Positions 55,815-62,742 are shown, counted from the stretch's first letter. The stretch is 64,000 nucleotides of DNA from an uncultured Ulvibacter sp. (GCA_913063405.1 CAJXZB010000009.1:32852-96851); one strand, 5' to 3'. Numbers and translations are program-made. The notes: a model not told the origin generated them from the letters alone.

Positions 55815-55948
55815 ATGGCTAACAAGAAATATAAATCTGGAAAAAAGGAGGTGGTACGGCATCCAGAAGAAAAAAGATAAAATCCACTCCGCTTGACGAA
55901 TTGAATGAAAGACATTCCATTCGAAATCCAAAGTTGTGGAGAAGATGA
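55815..55948 (+). pseudogene. Tiny frame with probable homopolymer frameshift
   Basis: The ATG-started frame reads MANKKYKSGKKEVVRHPEEK and stops at 55880. One extra A in the AAAAAA run would instead give MANKKYKSGKKGGGTASRR continuing to LDELNERHSIRNPKLWRR with a stop at 55946-55948, which looks more protein-like. It starts just after a cassette-edge motif. Either a sequencing error, a decayed gene or chance is possible. Confidence 0.3.
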
Positions 55949-55994
55949 ACCTGAAGAAGTAGAGATAACTGAAGAAGAATTTTTGAGGGTCTAA
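55905..55994 (+). CDS. Possible 29-residue acidic peptide
   Basis: The frame MKDIPFEIQSCGEDEPEEVE plus nine residues overlaps the previous tiny frame in another phase. It is strongly acidic and ends at 55994, ten bases before the end of a minus-strand gene. Evidence for expression is weak. Confidence 0.25.
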   Translation: MKDIPFEIQSCGEDEPEEVEITEEEFLRV

Positions 55995-56004
55995 ATGGGT
56001 AACC

Positions 56005-57090
56005 CTATTCTGTTATATTGTTAAGCTTTTCTGCTTGTTCTTTTACTTTCCCCCAATTGTTAGTAGATTTGGCTTTGTGAAAATAAAAATACATATCTTC
56101 TTTGGAAAGGTTTAGGTATGAAAAGGCCAAATGGTATGGAGATAAGCCTTCTTCCATTTTTTCTATTTCCACCCCTAACTCATTTAACAGCCATATAATA
56201 GAAGCACCAACATCATAGAGATATCTTTGGCTAACGGCTCTTTTTACGTCTTCTCTAGTATACAATTCAATATCAATAAAAGGAGGTCTAGTATCCAATT
56301 GAAATTTTGAATCTTTTAGATTAAAATAGTTCATAAAGCTCATTTTTTCAACATAATGAGCAGTTCCTTCTATCCTCTCTTGCCAAAATTCATGCTGTTC
56401 TATAACAGATGTGGTGTCGATTTCTATTTCTTTGGTTCGTATGGCTACATACTGCTTCAGCAAATCCAAAGATTCTTCTTTCGACAACTTCTTCGGGAGA
56501 TTTTTTAATACTTCTGTAACCAATATTTGCAATTCCAAGAGTTCTTTGGTTATAGGGAAATCTTTAAAATTCTGATTTAATTTATCATTGCGAGTCCATT
56601 GTGTAATTTGGTAGATGTGAAAATTTTCGTGTAAAGATATTTCTAGCAACTCATTATTTGGAGAAAGGTCATTATCATTAAAAGGCATTATAAAATAATC
56701 TTCTTGATTAATTTTATAAAAAAAATCGAAAGAACCATTCCCATTATTAATATGATTAAAAACAGAATCCATTATTGTATTATATTGATACACCTTTAAA
56801 CCTCCTGTTTTCTTAATAGGTATAACTATAGCACCTTTGGGTATTGTATCTGGATTTATAAGAAAAGCCCGATCGGGAGTACCCTCTGTGGTATGAATTA
56901 AATACTGTTTTGTATTGTGGTATTGATATCCTTTCCAAATAGGTTTATCGGCAACTAACCTTCCTATTTCATAGATGTCTTTGAATAATTGCTCCTCTTT
57001 TAAGCTAAGATCTGTAGTATTTTTTTGTTGGCTATTACAAGATATAAGAGTGATGCAACAGAAAATTAAGAAACTGATTTTAGATAGCAT
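56005..57090 (-). CDS. Predicted lipoprotein with HExxH zinc-peptidase-like motif
   Basis: A 361-residue protein with a lipoprotein signal (LISC, Cys18). The HENFH sequence at residues 154-158 is a HExxH metalloprotease motif, and EGTAHYVE (E241, H245) about 85 residues later could supply a further zinc ligand, as in gluzincins. The rest is helical. I do not recognise a named family. It lies within the accessory region but is not immediately bounded by the cassette motif. Confidence 0.6.
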   Translation of the reverse strand: MLSKISFLIFCCITLISCNSQQKNTTDLSLKEEQLFKDIYEIGRLVADKPIWKGYQYHNTKQYLIHTTEGTPDRAFLINPDTIPKGAIVIPIKKTGGLKVYQYNTIMDSVFNHINNGNGSFDFFYKINQEDYFIMPFNDNDLSPNNELLEISLHENFHIYQITQWTRNDKLNQNFKDFPITKELLELQILVTEVLKNLPKKLSKEESLDLLKQYVAIRTKEIEIDTTSVIEQHEFWQERIEGTAHYVEKMSFMNYFNLKDSKFQLDTRPPFIDIELYTREDVKRAVSQRYLYDVGASIIWLLNELGVEIEKMEEGLSPYHLAFSYLNLSKEDMYFYFHKAKSTNNWGKVKEQAEKLNNITE

Positions 57091-57332
57091 ATAATCATTT
57101 TTGGTTCTCCTCTTATTTTAATGGGTAAAAATATAGCCCTCCGTTAAAAAAAGAGAAAGAATGAGAACTTGTTTATTTTTGAATACCTTTAAAACAAACA
57201 AAAATGAACCAAATTTATCAATCCAACTAATCGGAAATGTACACTTACATTCTTAAATCCGCAAGTAAATTACAACTTAAATTCAAATAATTTTTCTAGT
57301 AGCTTTAATCGATCATTCACAATTGTTGTGAG

Positions 57333-57450
57333 CTAGGCATAAATTTTAGTCAACCGATATAAGAAGAATTCTATATTTTTGACTCCCCTAAATTGACCTC
57401 TAAAAGCTTTAATTTTAGCATTAAAAGAGGTTCTGTCGCATTAATTCGAC
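57333..57450 (-). pseudogene. C-terminal remnant of an IS transposase
   Basis: The minus strand reads SFNAKIKAFRGQFRGVKNIE followed by FFLYRLTKIYA and a stop at 57333-57335. This is the C-terminal signature I know from ISAon1-type transposases of Bacteroidota (ESFNAKIKAFRxQFRGV...FFLFRL.KIYA). A preceding NATE in another frame shows a frameshift. Nothing else of the element remains. It occupies part of the 460-base gap 57091-57550, where I see no other feature. Confidence 0.75.
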
Positions 57451-57604
57451 AACTATACAATTTTGAAAGAAACTTAAAGATTAAGCAGCTAGTGAACAAA
57501 ACGTTTTAAACGTTGAAGTTTTAGGATTCAATATCTGTCCTTTTTTAATAATGTGTATGATTTCTATTCCCGCCAGTGTTCTTTGTGCTGATTCGAATTC
57601 TTTA

Positions 57605-57614
57605 AATCCTGTAG
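57605..57614 (+). repeat. Cassette-edge motif (e0)
   Basis: AATCCTGTAG is one base off the common AATACTGTAG. It is followed after two bases by the ATG at 57617. Confidence 0.5.
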
Positions 57615-57616
57615 TT

Positions 57617-57805
57617 ATGATGTCACAAATAATTCAAAAAGTAAAAGTGCTTTCCAAGTCAGAAAGGATAATTCGATTAATACAGATTGCTGCAAAAGGA
57701 GATTCTGCTATGCCGCACGAATTAATTGAGTTGGAACTTATCCAAGGCATAAGGCAAGCGAATGGAGAAATAGACAAAATTAAAAAATCGAGAGGTTTAA
57801 CTTAA
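57617..57805 (+). CDS. Small hypothetical protein of the array (62 aa)
   Basis: A 62-residue helical protein starting MMSQIIQKVKVLSKSERIIR. A longer frame from ATG 57551 exists, but I prefer 57617 because it follows the array motif CTGTAGTT, as other genes here do. Its stop is followed directly by the next motif at 57804, which leads into another small gene. It carries no recognised domain; a DNA- or protein-binding role is possible. Confidence 0.6.
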   Translation: MMSQIIQKVKVLSKSERIIRLIQIAAKGDSAMPHELIELELIQGIRQANGEIDKIKKSRGLT

Positions 57806-57816
57806 TACTGTAGTAT
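57804..57816 (+). repeat. Cassette-edge motif (e)
   Basis: AATACTGTAGTAT overlaps the stop codon of the upstream gene and the ATG (57815) of the downstream one. It is the fullest copy, with AATACT and AGTAT forming an inverted repeat around GT. Confidence 0.7.
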
Positions 57817-57973
57817 GTGGAATAGAGCAAAAAATTGGAGAAAAATGATAATGTTTATTCGTAAACATAGAAAAGAACATCGAGCATCATTTCAAATATT
57901 AACTACTTCTTCTGAAGTGATAATAGTTGAAAAAGAAACAAGGGAACAAATAAGGATTAACGAAATACTGTAG
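57815..57973 (+). CDS. Small basic hypothetical protein of the array (52 aa)
   Basis: A 52-residue, strongly basic protein starting MWNRAKNWRKMIMFIRKHRK. Its ATG lies inside one motif copy and its stop codon TAG is the last triplet of the next copy (AATACTGTAG, 57964-57973). It has no recognised domain. The exact fit between two motif copies is the clearest case of the array layout. Confidence 0.55.
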   Translation: MWNRAKNWRKMIMFIRKHRKEHRASFQILTTSSEVIIVEKETREQIRINEIL

Positions 57974-58015
57974 AAAAAAAAGCTCCCTTAATAAGAAAAA
58001 GAGAGCTTCAAGAAA
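57964..58015 (+). repeat. Cassette-edge motif (f) with A-run and hairpin
   Basis: AATACTGTAG is followed by eight A and a hairpin with AAGCTC pairing to GAGCTT. The hairpin resembles the GCTCCCT...AGAGAGC part of the gene-free element at 55108. The order gene, motif, A-run, hairpin recurs on the minus strand at 60216, 61902 and 62522. Confidence 0.6.
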
Positions 58016-58064
58016 GAAATTGGATTACCTCGAAAAACCAATTACAAATAAAACAGCTAAGAAG

Positions 58065-58103
58065 GGAAATACCCTACTTAAAAATATAAATACTACAGTT
58101 ATT
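58065..58103 (-). repeat. Cassette-edge motif (g) with hairpin
   Basis: The minus strand reads AATAACTGTAGTATT, then an AT-rich stretch and a hairpin with AAGTAGGG pairing imperfectly with CCCTTCTT. It follows the minus-strand frame at 58119. The 23 bases next to the motif recur almost exactly near 62407-62430 on the opposite side of another motif copy. Confidence 0.6.
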
Positions 58104-58118
58104 AAAGACCTTTCATAG

Positions 58119-58301
58119 TCAGTTCGTAAAAATCATCTGCCCCGATGCAGTCAACACATCTATGATGTTCCTCTTTACAAACTTCTTACCTAATGATACT
58201 GGTGTTTTTTGAGCCTCGGCTGAGGCATTCGTGGTAGTCGTTAATTTAAACAACTCCACCAATCTCTTTAACTGCCCAATATAAACCGTATCACTATTCA
58301 T
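58119..58301 (-). CDS. Small hypothetical protein of the array (60 aa)
   Basis: A 60-residue protein starting MNSDTVYIGQLKRLVELFKL, with a Thr/Ala-rich centre and a basic second half. No domain is recognised. The motif with hairpin (58065-58103) lies 16 bases past its stop, the same order as in other minus-strand units. No motif copy is visible at its 5' end, where a divergent plus-strand gene begins 32 bases away. Confidence 0.5.
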   Translation of the reverse strand: MNSDTVYIGQLKRLVELFKLTTTTNASAEAQKTPVSLGKKFVKRNIIDVLTASGQMIFTN

Positions 58302-58333
58302 TAATATTTTTTGTGTACTTTCATCGTTCTCAA

Positions 58334-58558
58334 ATGGATACTAAAAATCTTTCAAACATCGAATTACAAATTCTACACTGTCTAGGAGCTAGAGACTTAT
58401 CTAGTTTTCAGGTTTTAAAAAGTATTAAAGGCATTAGATCGTTAGGTAAGATTTGCATTCTTTTAAAAGAATTAGAAAGAAAAAGACTAATCTCTTTTTA
58501 TATGAAAAACGTTGACGATATGGATCTCAAATTCTATTATTCAATTACACCTTCTTAA
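58334..58558 (+). CDS. Small protein with winged-helix-like pattern (74 aa)
   Basis: A 74-residue protein starting MDTKNLSNIELQILHCLGAR. The helix pattern with FQVLKSIKGIRSLGKICILLKELERKRLISF resembles a small winged-helix or PadR-like DNA-binding module, though this is inference. I use ATG 58334 rather than an upstream ATG at 58313. It ends 37 bases before the inverted gene-free element. Confidence 0.55.
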   Translation: MDTKNLSNIELQILHCLGARDLSSFQVLKSIKGIRSLGKICILLKELERKRLISFYMKNVDDMDLKFYYSITPS

Positions 58559-58595
58559 TAGGAATCAACCATCAGTTCTTTACCTTTCACAATTA

Positions 58596-58799
58596 TTACA
58601 GTATTTGTTTGTATTCATAATTTCGGTTTTCGTTATCCTTCTATATTTTTCGATGAAAGAATTTTCTTTCTTTCATTATTAAAACTAGATTGCATAATAA
58701 TTGGTTTTGTGAGAGGTAGGCTTTTAATCCCCGGCTCTTTTTAGTTAAGTTTCGAATTCGATGAGTCTAAAAGCTTACTTTCTTTCAATTACTACAGTT
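58596..58799 (-). repeat. Gene-free 185 bp structured element, copy A, with motif (h) and (i) at its ends
   Basis: Read on the minus strand it starts with AACTGTAGTA (58790-58799) and ends with AATACTGTAA (58596-58605), so it is bounded by direct copies of the motif. Between them it carries the same paired segments as copy B at 55108. It separates the small gene at 58334 from the kelch-like gene at 58836. A 250-base stretch here contains no other gene. Confidence 0.75.
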
Positions 58800-58835
58800 T
58801 TAAATTGTTAACCTTACTATTTTACCTTGAATCCT

Positions 58836-59993
58836 ATGAAAAATCTATATTTTTTATTCTTTTTATGCTGCTCTACCTCCACCTTCTCACAAGAATGGAC
58901 ACAAAAAAATGATTTTCCCCTTGACGACATTAACATTAACCTACCTTCATTTACTGTAAATGAGGAGAATTACATTATTCATTCCATTTTAGCTAAATTA
59001 TGTAAGTATGATGCAGATACTGACACTTGGAGTATCACTACTATAGATTGGATGGTAGATGTAGGATACCAACACGGCTTTGCATTAACCATTGGCGATA
59101 AAGTTTATGTTGCTGCTGGATTACCAGGGATTCCAGGTGATAACCAGCAAATTTTTTATGAGTTTGACCCTAGCACAGAAATCTGGACTCAATTAACAGA
59201 TATACCAAACCTGTTATTTCATAGCTCAATCCCTATTTCTACTTTTACTTATGAAGGCAAGGGCTATTTGCTTTTTCATCATAAAATGATTTCATATGAC
59301 CCTGCTACAGACACATGGACTGATAATATTTCTAGTTACCCTGACAGTCCTTATATATTTAATACCACTCACTTTTTTATTAATGGCAAATTTTACGCAG
59401 GAGCAGGAAACAATTCCTCTCTTGAGTCCTCTCCTAATTTTTTCGAATATGATCCAGAAACTAATTCTTGGACACAAATAGCAGATTATCCACATTCCAC
59501 AACACCCTTGGCCATGATGAGTTTTGCAATAGATGGAAAAGGATATACAGGATTAGGTCAAGGTTCTATCTATGATTCTCAGTTTTATAGCTATAATCCT
59601 TCAACTGATAGTTGGTCAATGGTTCTCGATTGTGGATATGTAGCGAAAGCCGCTTTTACATTTACTAGTAATGGAAAAGGATATATTGGAGGAGGATGGC
59701 GTACATCTCCAATTGAATTTTATGATGATCTATGGGAATATGACCCTACTATTTTAAGTGCAGAAAATTACTCATCCACTAGCATTAGCATATTTCCAAA
59801 CCCAGCTCATAATGTTCTAAACATTGATTCTCAAAGCCCATTAGAAACAGTCAAAATATATACTATTAGTGGTGGCCTTATTAAAGAGGCTTCAAATTCT
59901 AGTATTGATGTTTTTGAGTTACCAAGCGGCTTATACTTTGCAAGGATATCTATAGATGGTGAAACTTTTACAAAGAAATTTGTAAAATATTAA
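58836..59993 (+). CDS. Secreted kelch-like beta-propeller protein with T9SS sorting domain
   Basis: A 385-residue protein with a signal peptide (STFSQ). Repeats of the form YDADTDTWS, FDPSTEIWTQL, YDPATDTWTD, YDPETNSWTQIADYP, YNPSTDSWS and YDPTILS mark a kelch-like propeller. The last 70 residues (IFPNPAHNVLNIDSQS to TKKFVKY) are a T9SS type A sorting domain. ATG 58836 was preferred to a TTG nine bases earlier. A ligand or binding role at the cell surface is likely. Confidence 0.85.
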   Translation: MKNLYFLFFLCCSTSTFSQEWTQKNDFPLDDININLPSFTVNEENYIIHSILAKLCKYDADTDTWSITTIDWMVDVGYQHGFALTIGDKVYVAAGLPGIPGDNQQIFYEFDPSTEIWTQLTDIPNLLFHSSIPISTFTYEGKGYLLFHHKMISYDPATDTWTDNISSYPDSPYIFNTTHFFINGKFYAGAGNNSSLESSPNFFEYDPETNSWTQIADYPHSTTPLAMMSFAIDGKGYTGLGQGSIYDSQFYSYNPSTDSWSMVLDCGYVAKAAFTFTSNGKGYIGGGWRTSPIEFYDDLWEYDPTILSAENYSSTSISIFPNPAHNVLNIDSQSPLETVKIYTISGGLIKEASNSSIDVFELPSGLYFARISIDGETFTKKFVKY

Positions 59994-60023
59994 ACGTATT
60001 TTTAATTTAAAAAAATAAGCATT

Positions 60024-60191
60024 ATACCAATTTGATTTTGTAATGTCGTGTAATTATATTGAATTATTTTTTTTGCAAGATTGAAGTAAAAATAGTTTAG
60101 CATAGCTTGTGTTATGGTAAACTATTTTGACGAAGATATTGTGAAAAATAAATGATCTAATACGACATTATAAAGTTAATTTGGCATTACT
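60024..60191. mobile_element. MITE-like nested palindrome
   Basis: Outer imperfect terminal inverted repeats (ACCAATTTGAT against the complement of GTTAATTTGG) enclose the exact pair TAATGTCGT (60043-60051) and ACGACATTA (60164-60172). A further exact 11 bp pair, AAAATAGTTTA (60091-60101) and TAAACTATTTT (60120-60130), lies at the centre. No reading frame is present. This fits a non-autonomous element of about 170 bp, or a long terminator-like RNA fold. Confidence 0.5.
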
Positions 60192-60215
60192 CCTGCTTCG
60201 GCGGGAGTTTTTATA
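60191..60215 (+). terminator. Rho-independent terminator with UUCG loop
   Basis: ACTCCTGCTTCGGCGGGAGT forms an 8 bp stem with a TTCG loop, followed by five T. It would end plus-strand transcripts from the kelch-like gene. An identical hairpin lies at 61877. Confidence 0.85.
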
Positions 60216-60225
60216 CTACAGTTAG
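60216..60225 (-). repeat. Cassette-edge motif (j)
   Basis: The minus strand reads AACTGTAGTA, located just after the stop of the 79-residue gene and before an A-run and the UUCG hairpin. Confidence 0.6.
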
Positions 60226-60228
60226 TTT

Positions 60229-60468
60229 TTAGTTGCTTTTAAAATTTACCCACCCCTTGGTTGTGCATTCTGAAAATTGAGAAGTATAATCATATACCTT
60301 ACACGCTTGATGTATTAACTCTTGATTCTGTAATCGTACAGGAAACCCGTTGTTACAAACTTCATCATCTCCACGTTCAATTTTTTCAAATATTCTTCCG
60401 AACTCCGTACCTTGAACAAAATCTTCAGGACAGTCATTAAAGCTTATTAATAGTTTCATTTTTGACAT
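60229..60468 (-). CDS. Small hypothetical protein of the array (79 aa)
   Basis: A 79-residue protein starting MSKMKLLISFNDCPEDFVQG, with four Cys and a mixed alpha/beta pattern. Its ATG is part of the motif copy CTGTAGTATG (60467 region), and a second copy lies just past its stop, so the unit is exactly motif-bounded and oriented on the minus strand between two plus-strand T9SS genes. I do not recognise it. Confidence 0.65.
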   Translation of the reverse strand: MSKMKLLISFNDCPEDFVQGTEFGRIFEKIERGDDEVCNNGFPVRLQNQELIHQACKVYDYTSQFSECTTKGWVNFKSN

Positions 60469-60478
60469 ACTACAGTTT
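60467..60478 (-). repeat. Cassette-edge motif (k)
   Basis: The minus strand reads AAAACTGTAGTAT followed by G, so the ATG start of the 79-residue gene overlaps the motif, as at 57804. Confidence 0.65.
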
Positions 60479-60585
60479 TAAATGATTCTGGTTTTCCCGT
60501 ATAAAAAAGGTTATCTCGCGCATTTTATATTTTAATTATTTGTATCTTTTGACCTCATTTTAAAATATGATTTAATATTTCAACT

Positions 60586-61851
60586 ATGAAAAAATTGCTT
60601 TTACTCCCTTTTATATTTTCAACTTTTTTATGCTTCTCTCAATTAACACTTGAGCCTGGTAGAATATTCTTCACAGAAGTGAGTGAAAATGGAGATAAAG
60701 CTGTAGCTTCATCATCATTAGGTGTGTCTTTATGGTCTGAGGCCAATGGCCTTGAAACTATTTTTCAAAACAGTCCTTCTGGAAACCCTGGAATCTCAAA
60801 TGACGGCAATATAATCGCTTCTACAATAGTTGATAACGACTTGGCTGTTGCAGCAGTTTATGACCAAAACTCTAACTCATGGACTCCAATAGGTGAGGAT
60901 TTGGGAGGTAGCTCGGGTAATTCTGTAACTTCTGCATGGGGTCTGTCCGGCAATGGTCAAAAGCTTGTAGGTTTAGGATGGATTGATCCAGGTACAGCCC
61001 ATGGATTTGTGTGGGATCAAACCAATGGAATCGTTGATCTTGGAAGTTCTGTACCAGATAGGTCTACTAGGGCTAATGCAGTAAGTTATGATGGCTCTAT
61101 AATTGTAGGCTGGCAAGATGGCATTACCGGTTTTAGACAAGGTGCTGTATGGAGTAATGGGATACAAACCTTAATATTCAATTTAGATGGTTCAGAGGCA
61201 AGGGAAGCCTCTTGTGTATCAGATGATGGTGAATGGGTCGGGGGAGGGTCGTCCTCGTTCCCGTGGAGGTGGAACTCTATCACTTCGGAAATGCAAGAGA
61301 TAGGCCCAAACCCAACCCCTGGGGTTTATGTAAATAATTCCACAACGGGGTTGAACCAAGATGGAAGTATTGCTGTGGGATATTTCAGACCGCAAGCAAC
61401 CTTATATGGGGAGGGGTTTATTTGGGTTGAAGGAGAAAACAACAATCAGGTTTACAATCTGAATGATTATGCAGAAAGTTTAGGAATAGACACTCAGGGT
61501 GTAAACCTAGCCTTACCACTTGGTATTTCAGCAAATGGAAACTTTGTCGTCGGGACTGGTATAGATGACGATTTTAACGAATATGGTTTTATCCTAGACA
61601 TAAGCAATTCCCTTTCTGTTAATGATCACCCTGCTGAAATTTTCTCAGTTTATCCTAATCCAACTAGTAGTACATTAAAAATACAGTCTAACCATGAAGT
61701 TGAAGGTTTAGTTATTTACTCCGTAACAGGTAAACATGTCAAACGTGATTCTGGCCAAGAAATAGATGTTTCGAATTTGGCTCCCGGAATCTATCTGGTA
61801 TCAATCTATTCTAAAGGCCAGGTGATCACAAAAAAGTTCATTAAATCTTAA
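60586..61851 (+). CDS. Secreted HAF-repeat-like protein with T9SS sorting domain
   Basis: A 421-residue protein with a signal peptide (LCFSQ). Internal repeats follow the pattern sxDG.ivvGw (SGNGQKLVGLGW, SYDGSIIVGWQ, SDDGEWVGGG, NQDGSIAVGYF, SANGNFVVGTG), with W at fixed places (HGFVWDQ, GAVWSNG, GFIWVEG), as in HAF-repeat beta-propellers. The tail from VYPNPTSSTLKIQS to TKKFIKS is a T9SS type A sorting domain. A surface role is expected. Confidence 0.82.
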   Translation: MKKLLLLPFIFSTFLCFSQLTLEPGRIFFTEVSENGDKAVASSSLGVSLWSEANGLETIFQNSPSGNPGISNDGNIIASTIVDNDLAVAAVYDQNSNSWTPIGEDLGGSSGNSVTSAWGLSGNGQKLVGLGWIDPGTAHGFVWDQTNGIVDLGSSVPDRSTRANAVSYDGSIIVGWQDGITGFRQGAVWSNGIQTLIFNLDGSEAREASCVSDDGEWVGGGSSSFPWRWNSITSEMQEIGPNPTPGVYVNNSTTGLNQDGSIAVGYFRPQATLYGEGFIWVEGENNNQVYNLNDYAESLGIDTQGVNLALPLGISANGNFVVGTGIDDDFNEYGFILDISNSLSVNDHPAEIFSVYPNPTSSTLKIQSNHEVEGLVIYSVTGKHVKRDSGQEIDVSNLAPGIYLVSIYSKGQVITKKFIKS

Positions 61852-61876
61852 ATCAAAATTTCAAAGAACAATTTAT

Positions 61877-61901
61877 ACTCCTGCTTCGGCGGGAGTTTTT
61901 A
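61877..61901 (+). terminator. Rho-independent terminator with UUCG loop, second copy
   Basis: The hairpin ACTCCTGCTTCGGCGGGAGT and its T-run match 60191-60215 exactly. It ends the HAF-repeat gene. Confidence 0.88.
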
Positions 61902-61911
61902 TACTACAATT
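61902..61911 (-). repeat. Cassette-edge motif (l)
   Basis: The minus strand reads AATTGTAGTA, a one-base variant, overlapping the stop codon of the methyltransferase pseudogene and followed by A-run and hairpin. Confidence 0.55.
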
Positions 61912-62391
61912 AAATTGAAATGTTAGTTTTCATAAAACACATCCAATGTGTGTCTGATCTCTTTCCAGACTTATGTCCGAATAAGGGTTCAGTTTCTATA
62001 ATTCTTATAATTTCATTCACTTTAATTTGAGCTTCGTTCCATTTGAAAATTAATGTTCCGTAGGGTTGCAACACTCACATACATTCGTCAAAACCTTTTT
62101 TAATATCATCCTGCCAAGTAGGATTTAATACTCCGTACTTCTTGGCCATCCAACTGTTTTCCCCAAGTTTATTTAAGTGAGGAGGATCGAATACAACCAT
62201 TTTAAAAGTTTCATCTACAAACTGCATATTTGTAAAGTCCATTTCAACATCTGGATTCACTTCTAATTCTCTTCCATCACAAAGAATATGCGACTCGGTT
62301 CGAACATCAGCAAAACAACATTTTTATTTTCCTTATCAAACCAAAACATTCGACTTCCACAACAGGCATCAAGTATTAATTTGTCTTGCAT
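61910..62391 (-). pseudogene. Phage-type SAM-dependent methyltransferase, frameshifted and interrupted
   Basis: From ATG 62391 the minus strand reads MQDKLILDACCGSRMFWFDK, a motif I known from phage-type methyltransferases. After NKNVV one missing T in a T-run shifts the frame. The continuation FADVRTESHILCDGRELE, then DVEMDFTNMQF and MVVFDPPHLNKLGENSWMA (catalytic DPPH) is in the next frame. It meets a TGA at about 62072, after which VLQPYGTLIFKWNEAQ and THWMCFMKTNISI continue to 61910. The gene is bounded by motif copies on both sides. Confidence 0.75.
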
Positions 62392-62397
62392 CGTATA

Positions 62398-62407
62398 TTA
62401 CAGTATT
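62398..62407 (-). repeat. Cassette-edge motif (m)
   Basis: The minus strand reads AATACTGTAA, six bases before the ATG of the methyltransferase pseudogene. The preceding CCCTACTTAAAAATATAAAT also flanks motif (g) at 58089. Confidence 0.6.
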
Positions 62408-62495
62408 TATATTTTTAAGTAGGGTCTTTCCTTACTTAATTGTTTTACTAAAAAAAAAGATTGTTTTAGTGAATGGGTTAATAGCTATGATTTTT

Positions 62496-62532
62496 CTCTT
62501 GTTTTGGCAAGAGTTTTTTTATTCTACTGTTT
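62496..62532 (-). repeat. Cassette-edge motif (n) with A-run and hairpin
   Basis: The minus strand reads AAAACAGTAGA, whose TAG is the stop of the 64-residue gene, then an A-run and the hairpin CTCTTG...CAAGAG. On the plus strand the same hairpin has a T-run and could act as a terminator. Confidence 0.55.
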
Positions 62533-62718
62533 TCGGTTTAAATATGAATCATAGGCATCAAATGCAGCTTGCTTTGTTTTTTCCAAATCTTCACCACGTT
62601 TTTTCACAATGAAAGAAGATTGAGTTACCAGCCAACCATCATCTAATTTGTCAATGATAAATGATGTTCCATTGTGTGAAACTCTACTGTGGTAATTATT
62701 TCCGTGATCTATATCCAT
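62524..62718 (-). CDS. Small hypothetical protein of the array (64 aa)
   Basis: A 64-residue protein starting MDIDHGNNYHSRVSHNGTSF. The beta-strand pattern with DDGWLVTQSSFIVKK and a C-terminal helix (TKQAAFDAYDSYLNRKQ) suggests a small folded domain of unknown type. Its stop codon is the TAG of a motif copy. A diverged motif (62732-62742) lies 13 bases before its start. Confidence 0.6.
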   Translation of the reverse strand: MDIDHGNNYHSRVSHNGTSFIIDKLDDGWLVTQSSFIVKKRGEDLEKTKQAAFDAYDSYLNRKQ

Positions 62719-62731
62719 ATCGTTATATTTT

Positions 62732-62742
62732 AATTACAATTT
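62732..62742 (-). repeat. Cassette-edge motif (o), diverged
   Basis: The minus strand reads AAATTGTAATT, with its TAA serving as the stop of the 32-residue frame at 62734, as TAG does at other sites. Confidence 0.35.

Noticed and set aside
57551..57616. Extended N-terminus of the 62-residue array protein
   Set aside because: The extension runs across a motif copy, while other genes here start right after the motif; it cannot be excluded entirely.
58955..58965. TTACTGTAAA in the kelch-like gene as a motif copy
   Set aside because: It encodes part of the conserved protein sequence and is not at a gene edge.
50937..62392. Treating all frameshifts as true pseudogenes
   Set aside because: Several breaks fall in homopolymer runs and could be sequencing errors; I call them pseudogenes from the sequence as given and mark this doubt.
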